Source of the DNA: CAWGXZ01 sp963826695
Lineage (GTDB): Bacteria; Pseudomonadota; Gammaproteobacteria; Burkholderiales; Burkholderiaceae_C
Length of the DNA stretch: 64,000 nucleotides
Direction of reading: 5' to 3'
NCBI GenBank assembly: GCA_963826695.1
Contig: CAWGXZ010000004.1
Location: forward strand, 62,001 to 126,000
The translations under genes were made by a program, and so were the position numbers. The notes under the pieces are model-generated. The model was not told the DNA's origin, did not search any database, and worked only from the letters and a program-made list of their open reading frames with translations. Below, piece by piece: positions 19,400 to 27,550 of this stretch. Numbering within the stretch: position 1 is the stretch's first letter; each line of letters begins with the position of its first letter.

Positions 19400-20563
19400 A
19401 TGAAGATCACCAAAATCGAGCCGTTGCACGTCGGCCAGTTCATGTTCGCGCGGATCACGACGGACGAAGGCATCGTCGGCTTCGGAGAAGCCGGCACCTG
19501 GGGCCACATCGAGGCCGCCGGGACGTGCATCAAGCGCTTTGCCGAATATCTGGAGGGCAAGGACCCGTTCCCCATCGAGCACCACTGGAACGTGATGCAT
19601 CGATTCAGCTACTTCCAGGGGCTGGCCGAAAACGCCGCGATCTCAGCCATCGACATTGCGCTCTGGGACATCAAGGGCAAGGCCCTCGGGGTGCCCATCC
19701 ATCAGCTGCTGGGTGGCCCTGCACGGACCAAGGCGCGCATCTACGGCCACATCTACGAGAACACGATCGAGAAGATGCTGGTGGAGTGCCAAGCCAAGAT
19801 GGAGGCTGGGTTCACCGCCTTCGGCCACCTCAACCCGTTCTTGGACGAAGGCAACGAACAGGTCTACTTCAAGACGCACATCAAGAAGATGCGCGATGCG
19901 ATCGACAACACCGAGCGGATGCGCGAGGTGGTCGGCGACCGTGTCGACCTGCTGATCGAGATTCACCGGCGTCTGACCCCCGCAGAGGCGATCGTTTTCG
20001 CCCGCGGCATCGAGCACACGCATCCGATGTTCATCGAGGATCCGATCCGGCCCGAAAGCGCGGATGCCATGGCCCGGGTAGCCGAGAAGATTCACATCCC
20101 GATCGCCACAGGCGAGCGGTTCGCAACCATCTATGAATTCCAGGCACTGATGGCCCGCGGCGGCGTGGAATACGCCCGCGTGGACCTTTGCCTGTGCGGC
20201 GGCATCACTGGGGCACGCAAGGTGGCCGCGATGGCCGAGGCCCACCAAGTGCAGGTGGTCCCGCACAACCCGCTGTCACCGATCGGGCTCGCGGCCTGCC
20301 TGCAGCTGGCGGCCGCCATTCCCAATTTCGCGATTCAGGAGTACGCGACGGGCTTCGAGGCTGGCATCTTCGAGTCGCGCCCCGAACACCTCGGCAGCAA
20401 CGTCGTCGACAAGGTTCCACTGCCGGAAAACGGCTTCGTCGACATCCCGACCGGCCCCGGCCTCGGCATGAACCTGCTGCCGGACGCGCAGAAGATCCGT
20501 CCGCCCCTGACGAAGCCGATCACCATGCGGCCGCACTTCGACGGGTTTGTCGTGGATCAGTGA
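19400..20563 (+). CDS. Enolase-superfamily sugar acid dehydratase (DgoD-like)
   Basis: 387 residues from ATG at 19400 (MKITKIEPLHVGQFMF), of the mandelate racemase/muconate lactonizing enzyme family. Metal and catalytic positions are visible: Glu187 and His189 in LLIEIHRRL, Glu213 in FIEDP, Glu239 in ATGER, His289 in VPHNPLSPIG. The two-histidine arrangement resembles galactonate/mannonate dehydratases, but the first metal ligand is Glu where DgoD has Asp. The likely reaction is dehydration of an aldonate or similar acid; the substrate is not determined. Follows the Bug receptor in an apparent LysR-controlled operon. Confidence 0.9.
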   Translation: MKITKIEPLHVGQFMFARITTDEGIVGFGEAGTWGHIEAAGTCIKRFAEYLEGKDPFPIEHHWNVMHRFSYFQGLAENAAISAIDIALWDIKGKALGVPIHQLLGGPARTKARIYGHIYENTIEKMLVECQAKMEAGFTAFGHLNPFLDEGNEQVYFKTHIKKMRDAIDNTERMREVVGDRVDLLIEIHRRLTPAEAIVFARGIEHTHPMFIEDPIRPESADAMARVAEKIHIPIATGERFATIYEFQALMARGGVEYARVDLCLCGGITGARKVAAMAEAHQVQVVPHNPLSPIGLAACLQLAAAIPNFAIQEYATGFEAGIFESRPEHLGSNVVDKVPLPENGFVDIPTGPGLGMNLLPDAQKIRPPLTKPITMRPHFDGFVVDQ

Positions 20564-20873
20564 GAGCGTTGCTGGGCCCAGGCTTCTGCGGGGCGACTTC
20601 GTAGCTCCGAGACGCAAGGCCAGGAGCCTTGAAGGTGGTTCTAATTCCTGGTGCCGCAGGGTTCCGCTTGCGAATACATGGGGGTTCGGTGTCCGCGTTG
20701 TCTCAGCCCTTGCTCTCACCTGAACCGTCTCAGGGAGGGCGATGAAAGGGCTTGCGTGTCCCGGATATGCACCCGGATGAGCACGGCTGTAGTCTGTCGC
20801 ATCTCTCCGAACAGCGGGGGTGCCCTGCGTGGTCAGTTCGCTCCCAATCTGCTTTCCGATCCGACCCCAGCAC
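20564..20873. other. Intergenic, nothing recognised
   Basis: 310 bases between the dehydratase stop and the CAP-domain gene. Short frames here have no domain, bias or ribosome binding site. No clear terminator hairpin with a T run was seen. It presumably carries the promoter of the CAP-domain gene. Confidence 0.5.
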
Positions 20874-21743
20874 ATGAAGCGTCACACTAGCTTGCGCCAC
20901 TTTCCCCAAGGTCTGGCTGCTGCCTGCTCACTCCTTGTTGCAGTCGCGCCGGCAGAGGGCGCCGAGAGGCTGCTCGAGCTCATCAACGAATACCGGGGCT
21001 CGCCTCAGACGTGTGGCGGCGCGCGATTCGAGGCAGCAGGCCCGCTTGCCCCCGACGCGCGACTATCCACAGTGGCGCGGGCTCTGCAAACTGAGTCCAT
21101 GCCTGAGGGATTGAACCGTGCCGGCTACCCAGCTGCCGAGGCGCACGTCATCGTCGTTGGCGGCCAACCGGACGCCGACTCCGCCATGGACCGTCTCAAA
21201 GAGCACAACTGCAGCGTCTTGCTCAGCCGAGTGCTGACGGACATCGGCATCTTCCAGGTGGCAGGAACATGGCGCATCGTGCTGGCGCAGCCACTGCTCT
21301 CGCCCAACCTCGGTGATGGGTCCGAGGCGGGCAAGGAAATCCTCGAACTCGTCAATGCGGCGCGCGCGCAGCCACGGCGGTGCGGGAACAAGCGGTTCGA
21401 GTCTGCGGGTCCCTTGCAATGGAACGAGAAGCTTGCCGCGGCGGCGCTCGCTCACAGCCGAGACATGGCCCAGCGCAACTACTTCGCGCATGAGGGAAGG
21501 GACGGGAGCGAGGTCCGTCATCGTGCCGTTCGCCACGGGTACGAATGGCGAAATATCGGGGAGAACATCGCCACGGGTCAGGGTTCGGCGAAGCAGGTCG
21601 TTTCCGGTTGGCTCGCAAGTCCACAGCACTGCGCGAACATCATGGAGGGCGCCTTTACCCAGATGGGAGCCGCATATGCGGTAAACCTCGACAGCGAGAC
21701 CACGATTTACTGGACCCAGGTGTTCGGAAGCCCCAAAAGGTAA
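20874..21743 (+). CDS. Secreted CAP-domain protein with duplicated modules
   Basis: 289 residues with a signal peptide (about residues 1-30, ending APAEGAE). The C-terminal CAP/SCP domain (about 155-288) has the conserved pocket elements: His194 (ALAHS), YFAHEG (203-208), GENIA (229-233), Trp246 and His252. The N-terminal module (about 31-145) opens with a degenerate copy of the same start (RLLELINEYRGSPQTCGGARF against EILELVNAARAQPRRCGNKRF, aligned) but lacks the pocket histidines. CAP proteins are extracytoplasmic with varied roles in lipid or polymer binding. Function here unknown. Confidence 0.88.
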   Translation: MKRHTSLRHFPQGLAAACSLLVAVAPAEGAERLLELINEYRGSPQTCGGARFEAAGPLAPDARLSTVARALQTESMPEGLNRAGYPAAEAHVIVVGGQPDADSAMDRLKEHNCSVLLSRVLTDIGIFQVAGTWRIVLAQPLLSPNLGDGSEAGKEILELVNAARAQPRRCGNKRFESAGPLQWNEKLAAAALAHSRDMAQRNYFAHEGRDGSEVRHRAVRHGYEWRNIGENIATGQGSAKQVVSGWLASPQHCANIMEGAFTQMGAAYAVNLDSETTIYWTQVFGSPKR

Positions 21744-21896
21744 GTTCGTGCCGGGCGGTCGAGGGCGGACCAACGGCGCTCGTGGCATCGAGATCGCCAA
21801 AGACCTCGGCTTTGCGGGAGACGGCTGCCGCTTGGGCGCAGCAAGGTCCGCATTCGCTGCTGACCCGAGAATCCGTCTTTTGGAAAGGAAGCTTCA

Positions 21897-22025
21897 ATGA
21901 ACAGAAATACGCATCCGGTCGTCGTGGTACTGGCCGTCATCGGTGGCATCGCATCCGTGGCCGTGATCGGCATGGTTCTGATGATGGGCGGGATGATGGG
22001 CGGGATGAGGATGATGGGATGCTAA
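21897..22025 (+). CDS. Small methionine-rich membrane peptide (42 residues)
   Basis: ATG at 21897 preceded by AAGGAAG about 6 bases upstream. The product starts MNRNTHPVVVVLAVIGGIAS, a single transmembrane segment, and ends in a Met/Gly tail (MVLMMGGMMGGMRMMGC) with 10 methionines and a terminal Cys. Such tails are typical of copper- or silver-handling peptides, but no copper operon is adjacent. Likely a real small gene on the strength of ribosome binding site and composition; role inferred only. Confidence 0.55.
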   Translation: MNRNTHPVVVVLAVIGGIASVAVIGMVLMMGGMMGGMRMMGC

Positions 22026-22232
22026 GCAACTCAATGCCGAAACGCTTGCATGGCAATGTCCGCTTCGCATGTGCGGCAACGACAGCTTCGGGTCGGTCGC
22101 CATAGGCCGCAACGGCTTGCCGCGGTGCGACGCGACGTGGAGACTTCTTTCGTCCCAACAGCCTTGCGTCTGACGCCGGGAACCCATCCGGGGCCCGACC
22201 ATGCAACCACAGTCATTCCCAGGAGGCCTGAC

Positions 22233-22457
22233 ATGTCGAAGCCAGTCAAGGATGGCGGCGCCTACCAGAGGAGGCCCGAGGCCATAGAGCCAGGCGATGC
22301 GCAAAGAGATGTCACCCGTCACAGGGCCGGAGCGCGCGCATGGACCTCCGCCAACGAGTTACCCGGTGGAGGCAAAAAGATCGACGCGCGACGCAAAGTT
22401 CCGTCTGGCCCGCTCGGCGGCTCTGGTCGCAAAACCCATCTGTCGCGCTCCTCCTGA
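22233..22457 (+). CDS. Hypothetical small basic hydrophilic protein (74 residues)
   Basis: Starts at ATG 22233 with a perfect AGGAGG at 22221-22226, 6 bases ahead, which fixes the start. The product is highly charged and Gly/Arg/Lys-rich without membrane or signal segments (MSKPVKDGGAYQRRPEA ... KKIDARRKVPSGPLGG). No family recognised. It may be a nucleic-acid-binding or intrinsically disordered stress protein; this is a guess from composition. Confidence 0.45.
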   Translation: MSKPVKDGGAYQRRPEAIEPGDAQRDVTRHRAGARAWTSANELPGGGKKIDARRKVPSGPLGGSGRKTHLSRSS

Positions 22458-22665
22458 GTCGCTCTTGTCGACCACCCGTGAAGCCCGCCGCCGGTCCGAC
22501 TCCGGGGAACTCAGTTATGTACTGGCCGCCACTGATGGGCTGCTCCGACACGACGGACGGCACGGCCTCCCTCGACCACCTCAGATTTCCGTCTGCTGGG
22601 AAATGCGAAAGGCGTTGATGGACGACAGCTGGGCAGCGCGTCCGGTGGTTTGGCCAAGGACCGCT

Positions 22666-23085
22666 CTATGTAACAAGCCCGACAACCTTTATTAAATCCT
22701 CGCGCCCAACTGGCCAGCATCCTTGCGGCCCGACAGGGCGGAGGCACTTTTTCAGTAATCGCCGGTCCCAGGAGAGCGCCCGACAGACTCTGTTCACACC
22801 GTTCGACCTCAGGCCGACGACCTCGCTGCCGTGCAGCCCGGTACCGTAGGCCACCGCCAACGCTGTCTGGTGCTTGAGATTCCAATCTGCGGGGATCAGC
22901 CGCGACGCCTCTTCACAGCTGAGTACCACCGGCGATGTGCGCGGCACGTGCACCCGCTTCAACTTGGCCATCAACTCGCGACGATCGAGCGTGACGTCGA
23001 AGAAGAACTTCAACCCGGCAATCGTCGCGTTCAACGTGGTCGGCGAGCGCCCTCGACCGGACGGTGGCAAGCTTGCACACCGCAC
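22666..23085 (-). pseudogene. Tyrosine-type integrase remnant
   Basis: Residues about 16-95 read TTLNATIAGLKFFFDVTLDR, then VPRTSPVVLSCEEASRLI and HQTALAVAYGTGLHGSEVVGLR, the core-binding domain and first catalytic region of site-specific integrases found in mobile elements. At the position of the first catalytic arginine (GLRASEV in typical members) the sequence is GLHGSEV, so the Arg is lost. After residue 95 the similarity ends, and the remaining catalytic residues are absent. A decayed mobile element fragment. Confidence 0.75.
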
Positions 23086-23124
23086 GCAGACAGCCCGTCT
23101 GCGTCTTGGGCTCGAACGCAGGGC

Positions 23125-23724
23125 TCAGCCCGGCAGCAGCACCTTGTTGACCACGTGGATCACGCCGTTCGACTGATAGACGTCGGCGATGGTCACGGTA
23201 GCGGCGCCACCCTTGTCATCCGTAATGACCACCGACGATCCGCTCATGGTGGCCGTGAGGGTGCCGCCGCTGGCGGTCTTGAGCATGGCCTTGCCACCCC
23301 CGCTGCGGATCTGCTGCGCCAGGGCAGCGGCGTCGACCCGTCCCGGCACCACGTGGTAGGTCAGGACCTTGGTCAGGCTGGCCTTGTTCTCGGCCTTCAG
23401 GAGCGTGTCGACGGTTCCGGGAGGAAGCGCCGAGAACGCCGCATTGGTGGGCGCGAACACGGTGAACGGTCCGGCTGACTTGAGCGTGTCGACCAGCCCT
23501 GCAGCCTTGACCGCGGCCACGAGTGTGGTGTGGTCCTTGGAATTCACTGCATTGTCGACAATGTCCTTGCTTGGGAGCATGGCAGCGCCGCCAACCATCT
23601 TGGTGTTGGCCGACGATGTCATCGAAGTGCCCATCGCACCGCTGGCACCGCCGGTGTTCATGGTGCCGGCGCAGGCGCCGAGCAGCGTGGTGGTGCACAG
23701 CGCGATCAGGAGTTTTTGCTTCAT
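23125..23724 (-). CDS. Fasciclin (FAS1) domain lipoprotein
   Basis: 199 residues from ATG at 23724, chosen because it begins a lipoprotein signal (MKQKLLIALCTTTLLGAC) with lipobox LGAC; a start 9 bases upstream is possible. One FAS1 domain spans about residues 50-199, with the H1 box TVFAPTNAAFSALP, the YHVVPG segment and the terminal region NGVIHVVNKVLLP. A Ser/Thr/Gly-rich linker separates lipid anchor and domain. FAS1 proteins mediate adhesion or surface interactions. Not in an evident operon. Confidence 0.92.
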   Translation of the reverse strand: MKQKLLIALCTTTLLGACAGTMNTGGASGAMGTSMTSSANTKMVGGAAMLPSKDIVDNAVNSKDHTTLVAAVKAAGLVDTLKSAGPFTVFAPTNAAFSALPPGTVDTLLKAENKASLTKVLTYHVVPGRVDAAALAQQIRSGGGKAMLKTASGGTLTATMSGSSVVITDDKGGAATVTIADVYQSNGVIHVVNKVLLPG

Positions 23725-24036
23725 GGGGGCCATCCGTAGGTAAGAAAGTGGGAGGGCGACACTGCCCAGCCACTCTCTACGCAGGTATGGGGCGGATGGA
23801 TTCGACTGCCTGCCCATTCAGGGCACGGACCGCGCGGGGCACCGACACACGCCGTTTTGGTCAAGAGCAGACGCCCGACAACACGAGAGGGTCCGCAGCC
23901 CGTTTTCTTGTCTTGTACCGACGCGCAGTTGCCCGTCGAACCTATCGGGCGTCCGCTCGTACACGCTCGGCAACGGCAAGTACGTTGGCTCCACGTCGAG
24001 TTGTGTCAGCGTGCTCTGGCCGCAGACCTCAGGATC

Positions 24037-24288
24037 GGCGGCGAGGTGCTCGGCGTGGAGCCGATCGCGATCATGATTCGCAAGGATGACCCGGCCTTCA
24101 AGCAAAGCGTCGACAACACACTGCGCGGCATGATGAAATCCGGCGAGATGGCCCGGCTCTATGAAAAGTGGTTCATGAGGCCGATACCCCCCACCAACAC
24201 CACCGTCAATCTGCCGGCATCGGAAGCCACGAAATCCGCGTGGACGAACCCGACGGACAAGCCAGCGGAAGACTACGCGCAGCAGTGA
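24037..24288 (+). pseudogene. C-terminal remnant of a GltI-type amino acid ABC receptor
   Basis: The last 83 residues of a longer frame (GEVLGVEPIAIMIRKDDPAF, then MMKSGEMARLYEKWFMRPIP and DKPAEDYAQQ) match the C-terminus of glutamate/aspartate-binding proteins. The upstream part of the frame has no such similarity, so the N-terminal two thirds and signal peptide are missing. No transporter permease or ATPase genes are adjacent. A deletion remnant. Confidence 0.75.
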
Positions 24289-24291
24289 ACG

Positions 24292-24870
24292 ATGAACGAG
24301 AACTTCCTTCCGGTCGCGCTGGAACACGCCAGTCGCCTGATCAACCATGGCCCCACGGTTCTGGTGACGAGCGCGGCCGAAGGCCGGCGCAACGTGATGG
24401 CCGCGGCCTGGTCGATGCCGGTGGAGTTCACGCCGCCGCGCATCGCCGTCGTCATCGACAAGCACACGCTGACTCGCGAACTCGTGATGGCCAGCGGTGC
24501 CTTCGGGCTGTGCATTCCAGGGGCCGGACTTGCCGACCTCACCTACGCCGTCGGCAGCACGAGCGGCCGGGACGGCGACAAGTTCGCGCGCTTCGGCATC
24601 GTCGCCACTGCCGGGCCGGTGCTCGGCGTCCCGCTGATCGAAACGGGTTGCGCAGCCTGGCTCGAATGTCGACTGATCCCGGAATCCCACACCCAGGATG
24701 CCTACGACACCTGCTTCGCGGAGGTCGTCGCCGCAGCAGCGGACGACCGGATCTTCGCGGGTGGGCACTGGACAGTCGATGATGGCAACGAGGCGCTGCA
24801 CACCATTCATCACCTGGGCGGCGGCAATTTTTCGCGCGCCGGCAATGCCTTTCGTGCGCGGTCGATCTGA
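24292..24870 (+). CDS. Flavin reductase family protein
   Basis: 192 residues of the flavin reductase-like/FMN-binding split-barrel family. Marks include VLVTSAAEGRRNVMAAAWSM near the start, PPRIAVVIDKHTLTRELV, and the segment GDKFARFGI. Such proteins reduce free flavin for partner monooxygenases or act as flavoenzymes on their own. It starts 3 bases after the receptor remnant, so its original promoter context is unclear. No partner oxygenase is seen nearby. Confidence 0.9.
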   Translation: MNENFLPVALEHASRLINHGPTVLVTSAAEGRRNVMAAAWSMPVEFTPPRIAVVIDKHTLTRELVMASGAFGLCIPGAGLADLTYAVGSTSGRDGDKFARFGIVATAGPVLGVPLIETGCAAWLECRLIPESHTQDAYDTCFAEVVAAAADDRIFAGGHWTVDDGNEALHTIHHLGGGNFSRAGNAFRARSI

Positions 24871-25211
24871 TGAAGAGCCTGCCCGGCAGCGCTTGCTGAA
24901 GCGAGTGACTGGGAGCGAGCTGCTTTCGCAATGTCTGCTCCTGGCCGAGTAAGTTTTTCGCGGCATCACCAGCCAGCCGACGACCGCTGGATCGCCGACT
25001 CGAGCGGCGGCGCCCGTGGTTGACCGCTGGCGTGAGTCGACCCGGATCCGACATCGGCCGACCTGATTTCGCTGCCTCTGAAGCTGCAGGTCGAAGACCC
25101 TGGCATTCACCCTCAGGAGGCCCCGCGGCAGAGCCTTCCGGGTCGGGCACACTCCTGCTCTGCGATCGACATGATCGATCTGAAAACCGGCGCAGTGAAG
25201 GAGCACGACCG
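24871..25211. other. Intergenic, possible gene fragments
   Basis: 340 bases between the flavin reductase and the aldolase genes. A short in-frame stretch near 25060-25214 (LKLQVEDPGIHPQEAPRQSL, ending KTGAVKEHDR) looks protein-like and its stop overlaps the aldolase start by 4 bases. It has no start or recognisable family. It may be the end of a lost upstream operon gene. Confidence 0.35.
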
Positions 25212-25958
25212 ATGAACCACACCGACGACCCCATCTGGCGCGCGCGTGTCCATCTGGCGGCGGCGAACCGCCTTGCGGTCTACGACGACCTGGAAGAGGG
25301 CATCGACAACCATTTCACGATGCGCGTGCCGGATCGCCCTGACCGCTATCTGGTGCTGCCGTTCGGCCTGCATTGGTCGGAGGCGAGGGCGAGCGACCTG
25401 ATCGTGTTCAACGAAGCAGGCGATGTGCTGGAAGGCAGCGGCAGCCTGGAACTGAGCGCCTTGAGCATTCACGCCCCGCTGCACCGGATCACCGGCGCGA
25501 ATGTCATCCTTCATACGCACCAGACCTGGGCGTTGGCCCTGAACATGCTGGAGGACAACCGCCTGCTGCCCGGCAGCCAGACGGCTGCATTCCTCACGAG
25601 GAACATCGCCTACGACGACGGGTATTCCGGACTCGCCGATTCGCTGAGCGAAGGGGAACGCCTGGCGTCGGTCCTGGGCACCAAGCAGATCATGTTCATG
25701 AAGAACCACGGCGTGCTTGCGGTGGGCGACAGCGTTGGGCAGGCGTACCGTCGCCTGTACAAGCTCGAGCGTGTCTGCCGTGCGCAGATCCTGGCGATGT
25801 CCACCGGCCGGCCGTTGGCCATGCTGGACGACGCGCTGGTAAGCCGCGTGGAAACGCCGAATCCGCGCAACAGCCACTCCCAGGCGGAGCGCGAAGCGCT
25901 CTACTTCGCGGCCATGATGCGTGTGCTGGATCGGGAGATGCCGGGGTACGCGGAGTGA
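25212..25958 (+). CDS. Class II aldolase/adducin family protein
   Basis: 248 residues. The class II aldolase/adducin fold is shown by NHFTMRVP, the zinc-binding HTHQTW (HxH) with a further histidine in MKNHGVLAVGD, and the ending YRRLYKLERVCRAQ. Members include L-fuculose-phosphate aldolase and various decarboxylases or aldolases of small hydroxyacids. The substrate cannot be told. It stands alone between gene-poor stretches. Confidence 0.92.
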   Translation: MNHTDDPIWRARVHLAAANRLAVYDDLEEGIDNHFTMRVPDRPDRYLVLPFGLHWSEARASDLIVFNEAGDVLEGSGSLELSALSIHAPLHRITGANVILHTHQTWALALNMLEDNRLLPGSQTAAFLTRNIAYDDGYSGLADSLSEGERLASVLGTKQIMFMKNHGVLAVGDSVGQAYRRLYKLERVCRAQILAMSTGRPLAMLDDALVSRVETPNPRNSHSQAEREALYFAAMMRVLDREMPGYAE

Positions 25959-26280
25959 GACGCCTCGCCGGGGGTGTTTGAAACGACCCTGCCTGCGCCT
26001 CGCTTGCGCTTCATGTAACCGGTTAGTCAGGGCGGTGCGGTCATGGCCAGTAGCCGTTCACTATCCCGCCATCCACCTTCAGGTCGAACTGGCCGACAAA
26101 CGAAAGCGGTGGCAGGCCTGCTGGAGAACCGGCGTGCTGCCCCCACTCGGACCGTGCGGTACGGCCGGGTGTGGCCGCTGATCAGCGCGTCGGGTCCCGG
26201 CACTTCGGCGGCGAGCTTGGCGTCCTGCACGGCCACCCGCCGGCCACGCGCACGCAGGGTTCGCCAATCTTTCCGCGGTG
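25959..26280. other. Intergenic, nothing firm
   Basis: About 320 bases between the aldolase and the AcfC-like gene, which converge. A short reverse-strand stretch ending at 26041 reads FDLKVDGGIVNGYWP, vaguely like the C-terminus of a short-chain dehydrogenase, but it is too short to call. No terminator was recognised. Confidence 0.4.
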
Positions 26281-27429
26281 TTATCGAAAAATTTCCGGAT
26301 TCGCTGCAGCCCGCTGTGCTGCGGCGAACTCGGCAGCCGACAAGCCCTGGTTCGCATCGGCATCGAACTGCATGAACATCGATCGATGAAGGGCGAGGAA
26401 CTCCGCCTTCGTGACCATCCCGTCCCGGTTGATGTCGAAGCTGGCGAACGGCTGGCGGCCACGGAACTCCGCCGGCGTGATGCGGCGGTCATTGTTCTTG
26501 TCCTGGGCGTCGAAGTCGCGCGATCGCGCTCGCAGGGCCTCTTCCCAGGTAACCGTGCCGTCGCGGTTGGTGTCCAGGCGCGCGAACCGCTGCGCGATGG
26601 CCGCCCGGTTCGGGGCGCCCGACGTCCCCACGAGCCCGGCGCCGGCGGCACGGTCACCCGGGTGGGAATCCCAGCCCCACTTGGCGAAGATCTTCTGCCC
26701 GTCGGTCGACTTCAGGAACTCGACGAAGGCGGCGGCCTGCGGCTCGGCCTTCCCTTTGTGGGTCAACACCACACCGGCGTCGCGGTAGATGCGGAACGGC
26801 TCGTCCAGCGGGACGAGCTGCGCCAGGTCGGGGTTCGCCACCTGCCAGATGTTCCAGATCAACCAGGCGTCGATGTCTTTCTGCTGCGTCCACTGTTCCT
26901 TGGCCGCACCGCTGTTGGCCGCCTCGGGAAAGACCATGTTCTTGCGGAATGCCCGCACCATCGCAATGTTGCCAGTGCGCCCGGCGACGTCTTCCCACAA
27001 GCCGGTCTGCCCCGCGCCGGCCACTGTGAGGATCCTGACGTTCGGGGCGAGCAGGTCACGAAAGCCCCGGATGTTCTTCGGGTTGCCGGGCCGCACCAGG
27101 ATCGCTGCCGGGCGCAGGACCAGCGGGTACGCGTCCTTGAGATCGAAAGCGCCGGGCAGGGCCTTGGCGTAGTCGTTGAACATGTTCTCGGCGCCGCTGA
27201 AAACGATGTCGGCGTCCTGCCTGGCCCTCTCCACCCACTGTGGCGTCGGCCCGGCGGTCACGTTCACGGTCACGCTTTTCGCGGCGCCGAATGCCTTGGC
27301 CGCCTCCTGCATCGCCGGGGCGGGCCCGCCGGGGCCGTAGACGTTGATGACCGCCTGCGCCTGCACCGGTGCGGCTGCCAGCCACAGGCAGCAGGCGAAC
27401 AGCGAAACTGACTTGAGGTATTGCGTCAT
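26281..27429 (-). CDS. AcfC-like periplasmic binding protein fused to four EF-hands
   Basis: 382 residues. Signal peptide about 1-25 (FACCLWLAAAPVQAQA). Residues 27-255 form an AcfC-type extracellular solute-binding domain (INVYGPGGPAPAMQEAAKAF, DADIVFSGAENMF, AGQTGLWEDVAG, DIDAWLIWNIWQVANPDLA). A C-terminal region then holds four consecutive EF-hand loops at about D286-E297, D310-E321, D332-E343 and D356-E367. The first and third are canonical; the second lacks the usual glycine and the fourth is shifted. AcfC-like proteins normally end after the binding domain. The fusion suggests calcium-controlled ligand binding or dimerisation in the periplasm, which is inference. Confidence 0.92.
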   Translation of the reverse strand: MTQYLKSVSLFACCLWLAAAPVQAQAVINVYGPGGPAPAMQEAAKAFGAAKSVTVNVTAGPTPQWVERARQDADIVFSGAENMFNDYAKALPGAFDLKDAYPLVLRPAAILVRPGNPKNIRGFRDLLAPNVRILTVAGAGQTGLWEDVAGRTGNIAMVRAFRKNMVFPEAANSGAAKEQWTQQKDIDAWLIWNIWQVANPDLAQLVPLDEPFRIYRDAGVVLTHKGKAEPQAAAFVEFLKSTDGQKIFAKWGWDSHPGDRAAGAGLVGTSGAPNRAAIAQRFARLDTNRDGTVTWEEALRARSRDFDAQDKNNDRRITPAEFRGRQPFASFDINRDGMVTKAEFLALHRSMFMQFDADANQGLSAAEFAAAQRAAANPEIFR

Positions 27430-27550
27430 TGGATGTTTCCAGAGGAATAGAGCTGCGAGGTAATAACGGTTCCGCTCCGTGTTCGGGGAGCGTATCGACT
27501 GGCGAGTGGCCGTCGGGAGGCAGGTGCGAGCCGCGGCGGGACCTCGGACG

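Noticed and set aside
26041..26112. Possible SDR C-terminal remnant (VDGGIVNGYWP) on the minus strand
   Set aside because: Only about 24 residues of weak resemblance; could be chance.
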